This document shows positions 1 through 6,802 of a DNA stretch of 7,972 bases, piece after piece; the first letter of the stretch is position 1; every line of letters starts with the position of its first letter. The notes beneath the pieces are model-generated. The model ran no database searches, was not told where the DNA came from, and saw only the letters and a program-made list of their open reading frames with translations. The DNA is from Candidatus Kuenenbacteria bacterium CG10_big_fil_rev_8_21_14_0_10_36_11 (GTDB taxonomy: Bacteria; Patescibacteriota; Patescibacteriia; UBA2196). Both the position numbers and the translations under genes were made by a program. The stretch is from NCBI GenBank assembly GCA_002778535.1, contig PFBP01000016.1, positions 328 to 8,299 of the forward strand, in the 5' to 3' direction.

Positions 1-550
1 CTTCCTGAAACGCGTAGCCATTGGATTTAATCTGTTCTAAATCAATATTTTCTAAAACTCGGCGCTTAAAACAGCGAAAACCAGCTGTCACATCTTTGGT
101 TTTTAAATGCAAAAAAAATCTGGCAAAAAACATGGCGCCATTGGAATAAAAACGCCTTAATAAATTCCAGCCAATAATTTTCCCGCCTTTAATCTTGCGC
201 GAACCAATTACTAAATCAGCTTGGCCAGCTGCTTCAATCAGACGTGGCAAATCTTCAGGATCATGAGAAAAATCAGCGTCCATTTCAAAAATTAAATCAG
301 CGCCGTTTTCAAGCGCTTTTTTAAAACCTGCTAAATAAGCGGAGCCAAGACCCAATTTACCAGTGCGGTGCAAAACTTCCAGCGGATATTTTTCTTTCAA
401 ATTTTCCGCGATTGGGCCAGTGCCGTCAGGAGAGTTATCATCAATAATCAAAATTTTATAATTATAATCTTTTAAATTTTCCGTGATGGATTGAACCAAA
501 CTAGCCAAATTTTCTTTTTCATTGTAGGTCGGAATGATAAGATAAATCAT
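1..550 (-). CDS. Glycosyltransferase family 2, polyprenol/dolichol-phosphate mannosyltransferase-like (3' end beyond window)
   Basis: Translating the reverse strand from the ATG at 550 gives 183 residues with no stop before the window edge, so the C-terminus is missing. Visible GT2/DPM1 motifs in order: IPTYNE (6-11), DDNSPDGT (37-44), EMDADFSHDP (89-98, with the DxD-type metal/nucleotide site), GSRKIKGGKIIGW (116-128), TAGFRCFKR (155-163) and GYAFQE (178-183). This series is typical of polyprenyl-phosphate mannose/glucose synthases, which move a sugar from a nucleotide donor to a lipid phosphate on the inner membrane face for later envelope glycosylation. Which sugar is used cannot be told. 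Homologues usually begin just before the IPTYNE strand, favouring 550. An in-frame ATG at 565, inside the adjacent repeat, would add five residues (MTIII). No Shine-Dalgarno is seen. It lies 93 nt after the MurF-like gene, on the same strand. Confidence 0.93.
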   Translation of the reverse strand, partial: MIYLIIPTYNEKENLASLVQSITENLKDYNYKILIIDDNSPDGTGPIAENLKEKYPLEVLHRTGKLGLGSAYLAGFKKALENGADLIFEMDADFSHDPEDLPRLIEAAGQADLVIGSRKIKGGKIIGWNLLRRFYSNGAMFFARFFLHLKTKDVTAGFRCFKRRVLENIDLEQIKSNGYAFQE

Positions 551-560
551 AATAATAATT

Positions 561-636
561 GTCATCTTGACCCCGCCTTGGCGGGGGAAGGATCCCGTGG
601 TATTGCTGCGAAATTCTTCACTTCGTTCAGAATGAC
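561..636. repeat. GTCAT...ATGAC-bounded palindromic repeat element (MITE/REP-like)
   Basis: A 76-bp element between the MurF-like stop and the GT2 start. Read on the minus strand it begins GTCATTCTGAACGAAGTGAA and ends GTCAAGATGAC, so its ends form an imperfect inverted repeat (GTCATTCTGA against GTCATCTTGA, 8 of 10 matching). Inside, 571-586 is a perfect hairpin, CCCCGCC-TT-GGCGGGG. The sequence style matches the short interspersed palindromes that recur between genes in many bacterial, including CPR, genomes and that give spurious small proteins containing 'FTSFRMT'. No transposase is present here. It could fold in the operon mRNA and may act as a processing or attenuation point. Copy number cannot be judged from one window. 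Confidence 0.8.
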
Positions 637-643
637 ATCATTT

Positions 644-1915
644 TTACTTCTCCACCCACTCTTTCTCCTGCCTCACCAATAATTCGCCAGCATGCTCCGG
701 CCCGGCCATAATTTCTTTGACAATATGCTCCATTCTCATGCCTTGCGACCCTTTAATTAAAATTAAATCTCCCTCGCTTATTTCATTTTGCACAAATTTG
801 CCAGCGTCAAAATAATTATCAAAAGAAACCACGCGCTCCGGGGCTAGGCCGTTTATTTCCGCCACTCTGGCTGTGGATTTTGATCTTTCACCAACAGTAA
901 CTAAAATATCAACTTTATATTCCTTAACCCATTCGCCTGCTTCTTCATGAGCGGTTTCTGAATAACCGCCAAGCTCAAGCATATCGCCTAAAATCGCCCA
1001 ACGCCGGCCGCCGCATTCAAGCCGCGATAAAACTTCTAATGCCGCCTTAACAGCTTTTGGTGATGAATTGTATGTATCGTCAATAATTAAAGTATTTTTA
1101 ATGCCCGGCAGTAATTGCAGCCTGCCTTTGGGAAATTTAAAATCTTCTAAACTCTTAATAATTTCAGCCAAACTCAAATCATAAATTTTACCAACTGCCA
1201 CCGCGGCTAATAAAGAACTAATTTGAGAAACAGCTAAAACATTCTGGAAATGCGCCTGACAATTCTCACTATGATAACTTATGTTGCAGGCAACGCCACC
1301 GCTATCTTTTTCATAAACAATATTTTCTGCTTTAAGTAAAGAGTCATTGTTTAAACCATGGGTGATCACCCGCGCTTTAGTTTTTTCCTTTAAAGGCAGA
1401 ACCAAATTATCATCAGCGTTTAAAACAGCGTGAGAATTTTCAGCCAAATGCGTAATTAAAAATTGTTTTTCCTTAATAACATTTTCCAAAGTTTCAAAAA
1501 ATTCCAAATGTGTCGGACCAATCGCGGTTATGACAGCCACCTGGCAAGGCGCTAAATTCGTCAAGTATTCAATATCGCCCGGATGATCTGCTGCCATTTC
1601 TAGAATCAAAATCTTTGGATAAGGCGTTTTAAATAAAATCAATTGAAAAGCTTTGGCATAAACCAAAAGCCATTTTAAAATATTTTTACGGCCTGATTTA
1701 GCATTAATAATTGTCAAAGGCACGCCGAATTCAGTGTTATAATTTTTGATATTAGTGCGAATGTCAAACTTATCTTTTAACACGGCATAAATCGCTTCTT
1801 TAGTTGAGGTTTTGCCCACAGAACCAGTAATGCCAATAATTTCCGGCTGATATTTATTAAGGATTATTTTGGCTAAAAAATATAATAGTTTTTGAAGAAA
1901 TTTTTTCATAAACAC
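644..1915 (-). CDS. murF: MurF-like Mur ligase (UDP-MurNAc-tripeptide:D-Ala-D-Ala ligase family), short N-terminal form
   Basis: A 423-aa ATP-dependent amide ligase that should add D-Ala-D-Ala (or a similar dipeptide) to the UDP-MurNAc-tripeptide in the cytoplasm. Motifs: P-loop GITGSVGKTSTKE (28-40), EMAADHPGDI (106-115), GPTHLEFF (133-140), KGRLQLL (263-269), DDTYNSSP (279-286), GDMLELG (310-316) and IKGSQGMRME (387-396), all in MurF order. Unlike the usual ~450-aa enzyme with an ~80-residue N-terminal UDP-substrate domain, the P-loop comes by residue 31, after a hydrophobic/basic helix (about 4-20) that may sit on the membrane. A TGA lies in frame three codons before the GTG at 1915, so no longer start exists. 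GTG has GAGG 10 nt upstream; the alternative ATG at 1909 has it 16 nt away. The nearest neighbours are GH1 (78 nt) and GT2 (93 nt), each gap filled by a palindromic repeat. Confidence 0.92.
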   Translation of the reverse strand: MFMKKFLQKLLYFLAKIILNKYQPEIIGITGSVGKTSTKEAIYAVLKDKFDIRTNIKNYNTEFGVPLTIINAKSGRKNILKWLLVYAKAFQLILFKTPYPKILILEMAADHPGDIEYLTNLAPCQVAVITAIGPTHLEFFETLENVIKEKQFLITHLAENSHAVLNADDNLVLPLKEKTKARVITHGLNNDSLLKAENIVYEKDSGGVACNISYHSENCQAHFQNVLAVSQISSLLAAVAVGKIYDLSLAEIIKSLEDFKFPKGRLQLLPGIKNTLIIDDTYNSSPKAVKAALEVLSRLECGGRRWAILGDMLELGGYSETAHEEAGEWVKEYKVDILVTVGERSKSTARVAEINGLAPERVVSFDNYFDAGKFVQNEISEGDLILIKGSQGMRMEHIVKEIMAGPEHAGELLVRQEKEWVEK

Positions 1916-1920
1916 ACTTT

Positions 1921-1960
1921 GTCATCCTCGCCCCGTATCGTAGTACGGGGCGGGAATGAC
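1921..1960. repeat. 40-bp near-perfect palindrome with GTCAT/ATGAC ends
   Basis: The minus strand reads GTCATTCCCGCCCCGTA (1960-1944), a short centre, then TACGGGGCGAGGATGAC (1937-1921). All positions of the two arms pair except one C/A mismatch, with one G-U pair allowed, so the transcript would form a long GC-rich stem in an otherwise AT-rich gap. It shares the GTCAT/ATGAC ends with the element at 561-636 but has a different core, so it looks like a second member of the same class of interspersed repeats. No T-run follows the stem, so it is not a clear intrinsic terminator. Confidence 0.82.
1926..1929 (-). promoter_or_regulatory. Ribosome binding site GAGG for the MurF-like gene, inside the repeat
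   Basis: On the minus strand GAGG is followed by 10 nt and then the GTG at 1915. It is the only recognisable Shine-Dalgarno before a gene start in this cluster and it decides for GTG 1915 over ATG 1909 (16-nt spacing). The GAGG is part of the 3' arm of the 1921-1960 palindrome, so folding of that stem would hide it. Confidence 0.5.
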
Positions 1961-1993
1961 AAGAAAGGAGAATAATTTTAAGGCGGGCTTAAT

Positions 1994-3262
1994 TTATAAA
2001 GCAACCCCATTGTTTTCACATATTTCCTTGTAAATAAAGTAACTCGGTTTGACTGTCCGTCTCATGGTTTTTCTGTCAACAGCAACCAAACCAAATTTTG
2101 GACCAAAACTCTTATCCCACTCAAAATTGTCCAAAAGTGACCAATAAAAATAACCGCGCACATCAACGCCAGCTCGAATGGCATGATGAATTTCTGATAA
2201 GTGGTTGATAATAAATTTTGAACGTTGTGCATCATCTTCGGTCGCAATGCCGTTTTCAGTAATATAAATAGGCAAGTTAAAATCTTTAAAATCCATTAAA
2301 ACATCAAAAATTCCATGCGGATAAATCACCCAGCCCATATCGCTTAATTCACTTTCTTCTTCGCTCACTTCATCTACGATAGGCATAAAACCATGAGCGC
2401 TTTTTTTAAGCCGGACGCGAAAATAATAATTAACGCCTAAAAAATCATGGGACCTTTTGGTTAAATCATAAAACGAGTGGTTAACTATGCGGTCCGCGGC
2501 ATGAACAAAAAATAATTCCAAAAAACTATGTTTTTTATAAGAGGCAAAAGACATCACATTCATGGCCACGCCGACTTTTGCTTTTGAAAAATTTTTATCA
2601 ATAATTTTATGGATTGTTTTATAAGAAATTCTATGAGCGCGCGCCATATTAAAATAAACCCAGCCAGCTGATTTTACATCTTTTTTTTGCGGCGGCCAAA
2701 AACCTTCCAGATAGCACATGCTCATATAGATTTCTGGCTCATTAATAGTAATCCAAAAATCAACTAATTCTCCTAAATTTTTAGCCACAAAAGCCGCGTA
2801 TTTTTTAAAATAATAAGGTGATCTCACATTTAACCAACCGCCTTTGGCTATAAACCAAGAGGGCAGAGTAAAATGATTTAAGGTGAGCATAACTTTAATT
2901 TTTTGGTCTTTAAGCGTTTGCAAAACATTTCTATAGTGTTCTAATTCTTGTAAATTCCACTCCCCTTCCTTTGGTTCTATCCGCGCCCACTCAATTGAAA
3001 GGCGATGAGCGTTATTATTTAATTTTTTCATTAAACCAAAATCTTCCTTATATCTGTTGTAGTGATCAAGGCACTTTTCCGAAGGCTCAAATTTTTGGCC
3101 CTTAAATTTTTTTTCTTTAACAGCTAAAATTTTACCTTTATTTTCTTGCTCCCAAGCCCACCAATCAGAATGGATATTGTTGCCCTCAACTTGGTGCGCA
3201 GAGGAAGCTGTGCCCCAGAGAAAACTTTTTGGAAACTCTAAAAAATTTTTCACGATAGACAT
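1994..3262 (-). CDS. Glycoside hydrolase family 1 (beta-glucosidase/beta-glycosidase type)
   Basis: A 422-aa (beta/alpha)8-barrel retaining glycosidase. The N-terminal GH1 signature FPKSFLWGTASSAHQVEG is at 10-27, with Q24 and H130 (in LTLNHFTLP) at the positions that usually bind the sugar. The acid/base E175 is in ITINEPEIY and the nucleophile E336 in IYITENG. NYY is at 278-280, and the C-terminal aglycone/glycone motif YFYWSLLDNFEW is at 371-382. Both catalytic residues are kept, so it should be active; the sugar specificity cannot be read. It is slightly shorter than the usual 440-480 aa. There is no signal peptide or membrane segment, so it acts in the cytoplasm on imported or internal beta-glycosides. 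The ATG at 3262 fits the family's N-terminus; no Shine-Dalgarno is seen, the leader being only A and T. It starts 11 nt after the CAP gene stop, so it is probably co-transcribed. Confidence 0.95.
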   Translation of the reverse strand: MSIVKNFLEFPKSFLWGTASSAHQVEGNNIHSDWWAWEQENKGKILAVKEKKFKGQKFEPSEKCLDHYNRYKEDFGLMKKLNNNAHRLSIEWARIEPKEGEWNLQELEHYRNVLQTLKDQKIKVMLTLNHFTLPSWFIAKGGWLNVRSPYYFKKYAAFVAKNLGELVDFWITINEPEIYMSMCYLEGFWPPQKKDVKSAGWVYFNMARAHRISYKTIHKIIDKNFSKAKVGVAMNVMSFASYKKHSFLELFFVHAADRIVNHSFYDLTKRSHDFLGVNYYFRVRLKKSAHGFMPIVDEVSEEESELSDMGWVIYPHGIFDVLMDFKDFNLPIYITENGIATEDDAQRSKFIINHLSEIHHAIRAGVDVRGYFYWSLLDNFEWDKSFGPKFGLVAVDRKTMRRTVKPSYFIYKEICENNGVAL

Positions 3263-3273
3263 AAAAATAAAAA

Positions 3274-4191
3274 TTAAATTATATTAACAGCGCGGCCGAC
3301 TTGTTCTATAAAATGAAATTTCATAAAAATCATTGCCAGGGCTAAAAAAATCACAAATAAAGAATGCGCGATAATTGGCTTATGCTGAATTTCCACCCTG
3401 ATAATAATGGTCAAAATCAAATTAAGAATGATAAAGCCCAAAAGCACAATAAAAAATCTTTCAGAATAATAAATAACTTTGGCTACAAAACCTTGTTGTG
3501 GTTTCTCTTCCAATTTAATTTCTTTTTTAGCCGCTTCTTCCACAATATTAATCGGGCCAGCTACCTGCTCGGCTTCAATCGGGGCCGAGGTCGGAGCAAA
3601 TGATTCGCCCTGGACCTGCAGATAAGTTTTACCAAATAACTGCACTACCAAAGTCGTTTCCGCGCCATCAATCTGGCCCACGGCCACTGCCACCCCAATG
3701 TCTTCATAATTTTTTGATAATAAATTATCGCGGTGCGACGGCGAATCAAGCCAGGCTTGAACCGCGCCCTCCGCATCCACAAAATTCATGGCTAAATTTT
3801 CACCGGCAAAAGTATAATTATATTCAACTTCATTAAACCAATGCCAGGGCTTAATACCTTGTGGCGAAGTATGGGCAAAATAATTATTCCTAAACATATC
3901 CGCGGCTTTTTTAGCGGCTGCCGCATCTAAAACCGCGCTATGTTTTAAAATTGAGAAGCCCGCGTCTTCGCGCGCCTGATTTGTTAATTCAATAATATGA
4001 TTAACATTGATAGTGGAAAATTCTGCTGGACTGGGGTATGAAAAAAATAACAAAGCCAAAACAAAAAGTTTTATTGCAATCATAGCGCCGGAATAAAAAG
4101 CCAAGGTCCGGTGCCTTGTAACATGGGGCTTATAACTATTGCCCTCGTAAGGTATGGTCCAATGATGAATTTTTTTAATCGCTTTATGCAT
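3274..4191 (-). CDS. Membrane-anchored CAP/SCP (YkwD-type) domain protein
   Basis: A 305-aa protein with a polar N-terminus (1-30, rich in His and basic residues), one membrane segment (about 33-52), a CAP domain (about 65-190), a Glu/Lys-rich linker (about 195-238) and two further membrane segments (about 245-264 and 273-291). CAP signatures are LTNQAREDAG (69-78), YFAHTSPQG (104-112, H107), AGENLA (129-134, E131), AWLDSPSHRDNLL (146-158, H153) and YEDIGVAV (162-169). H107, E131 and H153 match the conserved cavity residues of the family. Bacterial CAP proteins are secreted or surface proteins whose biochemical activity is mostly unknown. Topology suggests that the domain faces outside. The ATG at 4191 keeps the whole N-terminal segment. 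It starts 15 nt after the HtrA-like stop and precedes GH1 by 11 nt. Confidence 0.93.
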   Translation of the reverse strand: MHKAIKKIHHWTIPYEGNSYKPHVTRHRTLAFYSGAMIAIKLFVLALLFFSYPSPAEFSTINVNHIIELTNQAREDAGFSILKHSAVLDAAAAKKAADMFRNNYFAHTSPQGIKPWHWFNEVEYNYTFAGENLAMNFVDAEGAVQAWLDSPSHRDNLLSKNYEDIGVAVAVGQIDGAETTLVVQLFGKTYLQVQGESFAPTSAPIEAEQVAGPINIVEEAAKKEIKLEEKPQQGFVAKVIYYSERFFIVLLGFIILNLILTIIIRVEIQHKPIIAHSLFVIFLALAMIFMKFHFIEQVGRAVNII

Positions 4192-4206
4192 AATAAAAAT
4201 TTAAAC

Positions 4207-5445
4207 TTATTCTAACACAACAGTTATTTCTCTTTCTTTTTGATCAATTTTATTAACAAGAGTTAATTTAATTTTATCGCCCGGCCGATACTCCTGAATT
4301 AAATCCGATAAATTATTATCCTCGTCCAATAAATCATCATTTATTTTAATCACTAAATCACCCGCGGCAACATTTAATTTTTTTAAAGGGGAATCGCTTT
4401 TAACAGCCACGATAAGAGCGCCCTTGCGCGGCTGATTTTCAACAAAATTGATAGCCAAGTCTGTGTATGTCAAACCCAAATAAGTCGGTTTGGCTGTTTT
4501 TAAAGTTAAAAGCTGGGTAAATGATTTTTTTAAATAATCTGTTGGCATAAGATAGGAAAAATTCTGGTTCCTAATAATTAACCCCATCAATTCTTTGTTT
4601 AAATTAAACACAGGCGCCTGAGAAAAATTATCAGCCACAGATTTTTCCAGAGTTAAAAACAGATAATTTTTTTCTGATTCCCAGGAATAACTATCAGCCA
4701 AAGCGAAACGATTATCAGAAATCATGGTTAAAAACAAAGATCTGTTTAAACCAGCTAGTCCGTCAATAATTAAAGCGCTTTCAGCCGGATTAATATTTTT
4801 TCTTTTAATCATGGGCAAAACCGGCAAATTATCAGCTTCTACTTTTAAAAAAGATAAACCCAGGCTTAAATCCTGCATCATATTCACGACCTTAAAACTA
4901 TTGCCATTATCCTGCATAGCCACATAATTATCCGCGGTTTTTAAAAGACCGCCATAAACAAGCCAGCCGTCATTGGTTAAAACAACGCCATTGCCCAGAT
5001 AATTTTTAGCCTGATTAATCACTAAATTGGGCGCATTTGATTTTGCAGAACTAAAAATACTAACGACTGACGGCAAAACATGAGACACAACTTCATTAAC
5101 CCGTTCATCCATAAGCACATTGGTTTGTTCCTTGCGTTCAACCACCACATTCTCTGCTGGCAGGAACGAATCTATCCGCAACCATGATAATAATTTTGTT
5201 TGCGCGAAAAAACCGGAAGAAAATAAAAAAATAATAATAAAACTTATGATCACGCTTAAAACGATGATTAAAATTAGATTTATAATCACGAAGCGTCCAT
5301 AACGAAATCTAGGTTTCTCAAATTTTTTTTCTTGATAAAATTTTTGCAAATCGGATAAATTGCCTAATGGCGACGCAATCGCGCCAGACATCTTTTCATC
5401 AGTAACTGATTTTATTTTTTTGTTTAAAAAAAACTTTTTTGACAT
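4207..5445 (-). CDS. HtrA/DegP-like trypsin-fold + PDZ protein, predicted inactive protease
   Basis: A 412-aa protein with a polar N-terminal region (1-50), one membrane anchor (about 52-77), a degenerate trypsin-like domain (about 113-312) and a PDZ domain (about 320-410; YLGL 322-325, KGALIVAVKSDSPLKKLNVAAGDLVIKIND 341-370 region). The fold is recognisable from GNGVVLTNDGWLVYGGLL (151-168, normally GSGVIV..DGYILTNxHVV), DLSLGLSFLKV (192-202, normally D..TDLAVLKV) and NFSQAPVFNLNKELMGLI (273-290, normally GNSGGPLFN..GEVIGI). By that alignment the catalytic His is L167 and the Asp is G196. A Ser (275) remains, but the oxyanion-hole glycines are gone. It is probably a surface scaffold or substrate-binding protein rather than a protease. 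It is preceded by a 53-nt gap after the membrane protein and followed 15 nt later by the CAP gene. Confidence 0.85.
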   Translation of the reverse strand: MSKKFFLNKKIKSVTDEKMSGAIASPLGNLSDLQKFYQEKKFEKPRFRYGRFVIINLILIIVLSVIISFIIIFLFSSGFFAQTKLLSWLRIDSFLPAENVVVERKEQTNVLMDERVNEVVSHVLPSVVSIFSSAKSNAPNLVINQAKNYLGNGVVLTNDGWLVYGGLLKTADNYVAMQDNGNSFKVVNMMQDLSLGLSFLKVEADNLPVLPMIKRKNINPAESALIIDGLAGLNRSLFLTMISDNRFALADSYSWESEKNYLFLTLEKSVADNFSQAPVFNLNKELMGLIIRNQNFSYLMPTDYLKKSFTQLLTLKTAKPTYLGLTYTDLAINFVENQPRKGALIVAVKSDSPLKKLNVAAGDLVIKINDDLLDEDNNLSDLIQEYRPGDKIKLTLVNKIDQKEREITVVLE

Positions 5446-5498
5446 AAAATTTAAGAATTGGATTCTTTGGTTTAAACAAAACTAATTAACATAAAAAA

Positions 5499-6263
5499 TT
5501 AAAACCAGCGGCTGGTGCTTAAAACAATAATAATCATAAACAAACTAAAAATAACTTTTTTAAAAAAAACTTTCTGGGACCAATTTTGCCCTTTTTCTAA
5601 TGATATTAACTCAAGCCATAAATAAGCTGATAAAACAGCTAAAAAACCTTTAACAAAATAGCTTATGGGCAAAACAGATAAAACCATGGCTAGTTCCAAA
5701 AAAATTACACTGCCAGTTAAAAGAAAACGCCAAACGTTTTGAATTGATTTCTTCTGTAACCAAAATTCCCAGGCCTGAATAATCAAAAATAAAAAAGCCA
5801 AAAGAAGCGCGGCAAGCCAAAATGATAAATTTAAAAAAATAATCAAAGCAAAAACCGCCGTGTTTAAAAAAAACCAAGAGATTAATAAAAGATAATGGCC
5901 AAAATCGGCTAAACTAAAGGGCTGATATTCGTTTGGCCAGTGGAAAAAATTAAGCAAAAGCAGCCAATAGAAAAAAAGAGCCAAAGCAATGGAAAAAATC
6001 AAAAATATTTTTAAATTATAATTTTCTAACAAAATCAAGAAAGAAACGCTTGTTCCAACAAAAAAAACACTCTGACTCAAAAAAATTAAAGAACCTTTTT
6101 TAGCTTTATAACTGCCAACAACGAGAATATGAACTAAAGCCAAAATAACAACTAAGCTAAGCGCCCAATAAAAGATATCTCCGGATTTAATTAAAATCAA
6201 ATAGAAACAAAACAAGGCGGCGAGACTAAAAAAATAAATAGCTAATCTCCTTAATAACAGCAT
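5499..6263 (-). CDS. Polytopic integral membrane protein of unknown function
   Basis: A 254-aa, strongly hydrophobic protein with about eight or nine membrane segments (roughly 7-25, 31-50, 58-79, 84-106, 121-145, 147-166, 178-199, 202-221, 236-250). Loops are short. The longest polar pieces are SYKAKKG (51-57), HWPNEYQPFS (108-117), LQKKSIQN (169-176) and EKGQNWSQK (223-231). I recognise no transporter, flippase or enzyme motif. The ATG at 6263 lies 13 nt after the preceding gene's stop; its leader is A/T-rich without a Shine-Dalgarno. Its place just before two membrane-anchored surface proteins suggests an envelope role, but that is context only. Confidence 0.8.
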   Translation of the reverse strand: MLLLRRLAIYFFSLAALFCFYLILIKSGDIFYWALSLVVILALVHILVVGSYKAKKGSLIFLSQSVFFVGTSVSFLILLENYNLKIFLIFSIALALFFYWLLLLNFFHWPNEYQPFSLADFGHYLLLISWFFLNTAVFALIIFLNLSFWLAALLLAFLFLIIQAWEFWLQKKSIQNVWRFLLTGSVIFLELAMVLSVLPISYFVKGFLAVLSAYLWLELISLEKGQNWSQKVFFKKVIFSLFMIIIVLSTSRWF

Positions 6264-6276
6264 ATTTTTAAACTAA

Positions 6277-6798
6277 TTATTTTAACCAAGTATATTCATC
6301 TGACAATTTTTGCCATTTATTTATGGCCTCTTCTTTGGCTGCTTTATTGCCCAGAGCAGTCAGGCATAACTGATTATCCTGATCTAATAAAACAACCAAA
6401 TTTAAATGAAAAACTTTTAATTCTAATGGCACGGTCAGATTTAAAATTTTATTAACAACTTCACTAACATTTTTTTGACACGCAAAAGATTCATTAATTA
6501 TTTCCCTTTCTTTTAAATAGTTGACCACCACTTCTTTGACTATCTTTTTGTATTCGTCAACATTGGGTAAAAAAACTTGATTGTCGGACAGAGAATTATC
6601 CATTGGCAGAACTATGCTGTTATCTTTATCAGTATCAGTGCCCCGAACAATAAAAAACAGGCACAAAATAATTGTGAGTCCGATCGCGATTAAAAAAGCA
6701 ATTTTGCCAGGTGACCTCAATAAATGGCCAGCATCTTTTTCTGTCATACGAAAATGGCGATGCTTTGTTGGGTTGTTGGGTATATTTGTCTTATCCAT
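6277..6798 (-). CDS. Small single-pass membrane protein of unknown function
   Basis: A 173-aa protein from the ATG at 6798: a basic/polar cytoplasmic N-terminus (1-31), one membrane segment (about 33-52), then a ~120-residue outer domain. That domain contains a low-complexity linker (53-80), a helical stretch from YKKIVKEVVVNYLKERE (about 83-99) and two cysteines (C107, C145) that could pair. I do not recognise the family. A longer start at 6846 would add 16 residues but overlap the upstream gene's coding end by 44 nt. The 6798 start leaves a 4-nt gap and begins with a polar stretch typical of this topology, so I prefer it. It is almost certainly cotranscribed with the genes on both sides. 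The leader has no Shine-Dalgarno. Confidence 0.75.
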   Translation of the reverse strand: MDKTNIPNNPTKHRHFRMTEKDAGHLLRSPGKIAFLIAIGLTIILCLFFIVRGTDTDKDNSIVLPMDNSLSDNQVFLPNVDEYKKIVKEVVVNYLKEREIINESFACQKNVSEVVNKILNLTVPLELKVFHLNLVVLLDQDNQLCLTALGNKAAKEEAINKWQKLSDEYTWLK

Positions 6799-6802
6799 AA
6801 AA

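Noticed and set aside
491..682. Plus-strand reading frame of 63 codons across the repeat at 561-636
   Set aside because: It reads through an intergenic palindrome and the ends of two real genes; the peptide (HLDPALAGEGSRG, FTSFRMT) is the usual spurious translation of this repeat type.
3278..3283. TATAAT on the minus strand just before the GH1 gene
   Set aside because: It encodes the last residues of the CAP gene, and no acceptable -35 exists at 16-18 bp (GAACAA at best), so an internal promoter is not supported.
3364..3836. Two plus-strand reading frames opposite the CAP gene
   Set aside because: They lie antisense to a well-supported gene, have low-complexity or Pro/Gln/His-rich composition and no family resemblance.
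4724..5302. Two plus-strand reading frames opposite the HtrA-like gene
   Set aside because: They are antisense shadows of a supported coding region with no initiation signal.
5505..5517. ACCAGC-G-GCTGGT palindrome
   Set aside because: It lies in the coding end of the membrane protein gene and has a one-base loop and no following T-run; it is not a usable hairpin.
5650..5877. Minus-strand frame inside the membrane protein gene
   Set aside because: It is an out-of-frame shadow of the hydrophobic 254-aa gene; its Phe/Cys-rich composition is an artefact of the T-rich strand.
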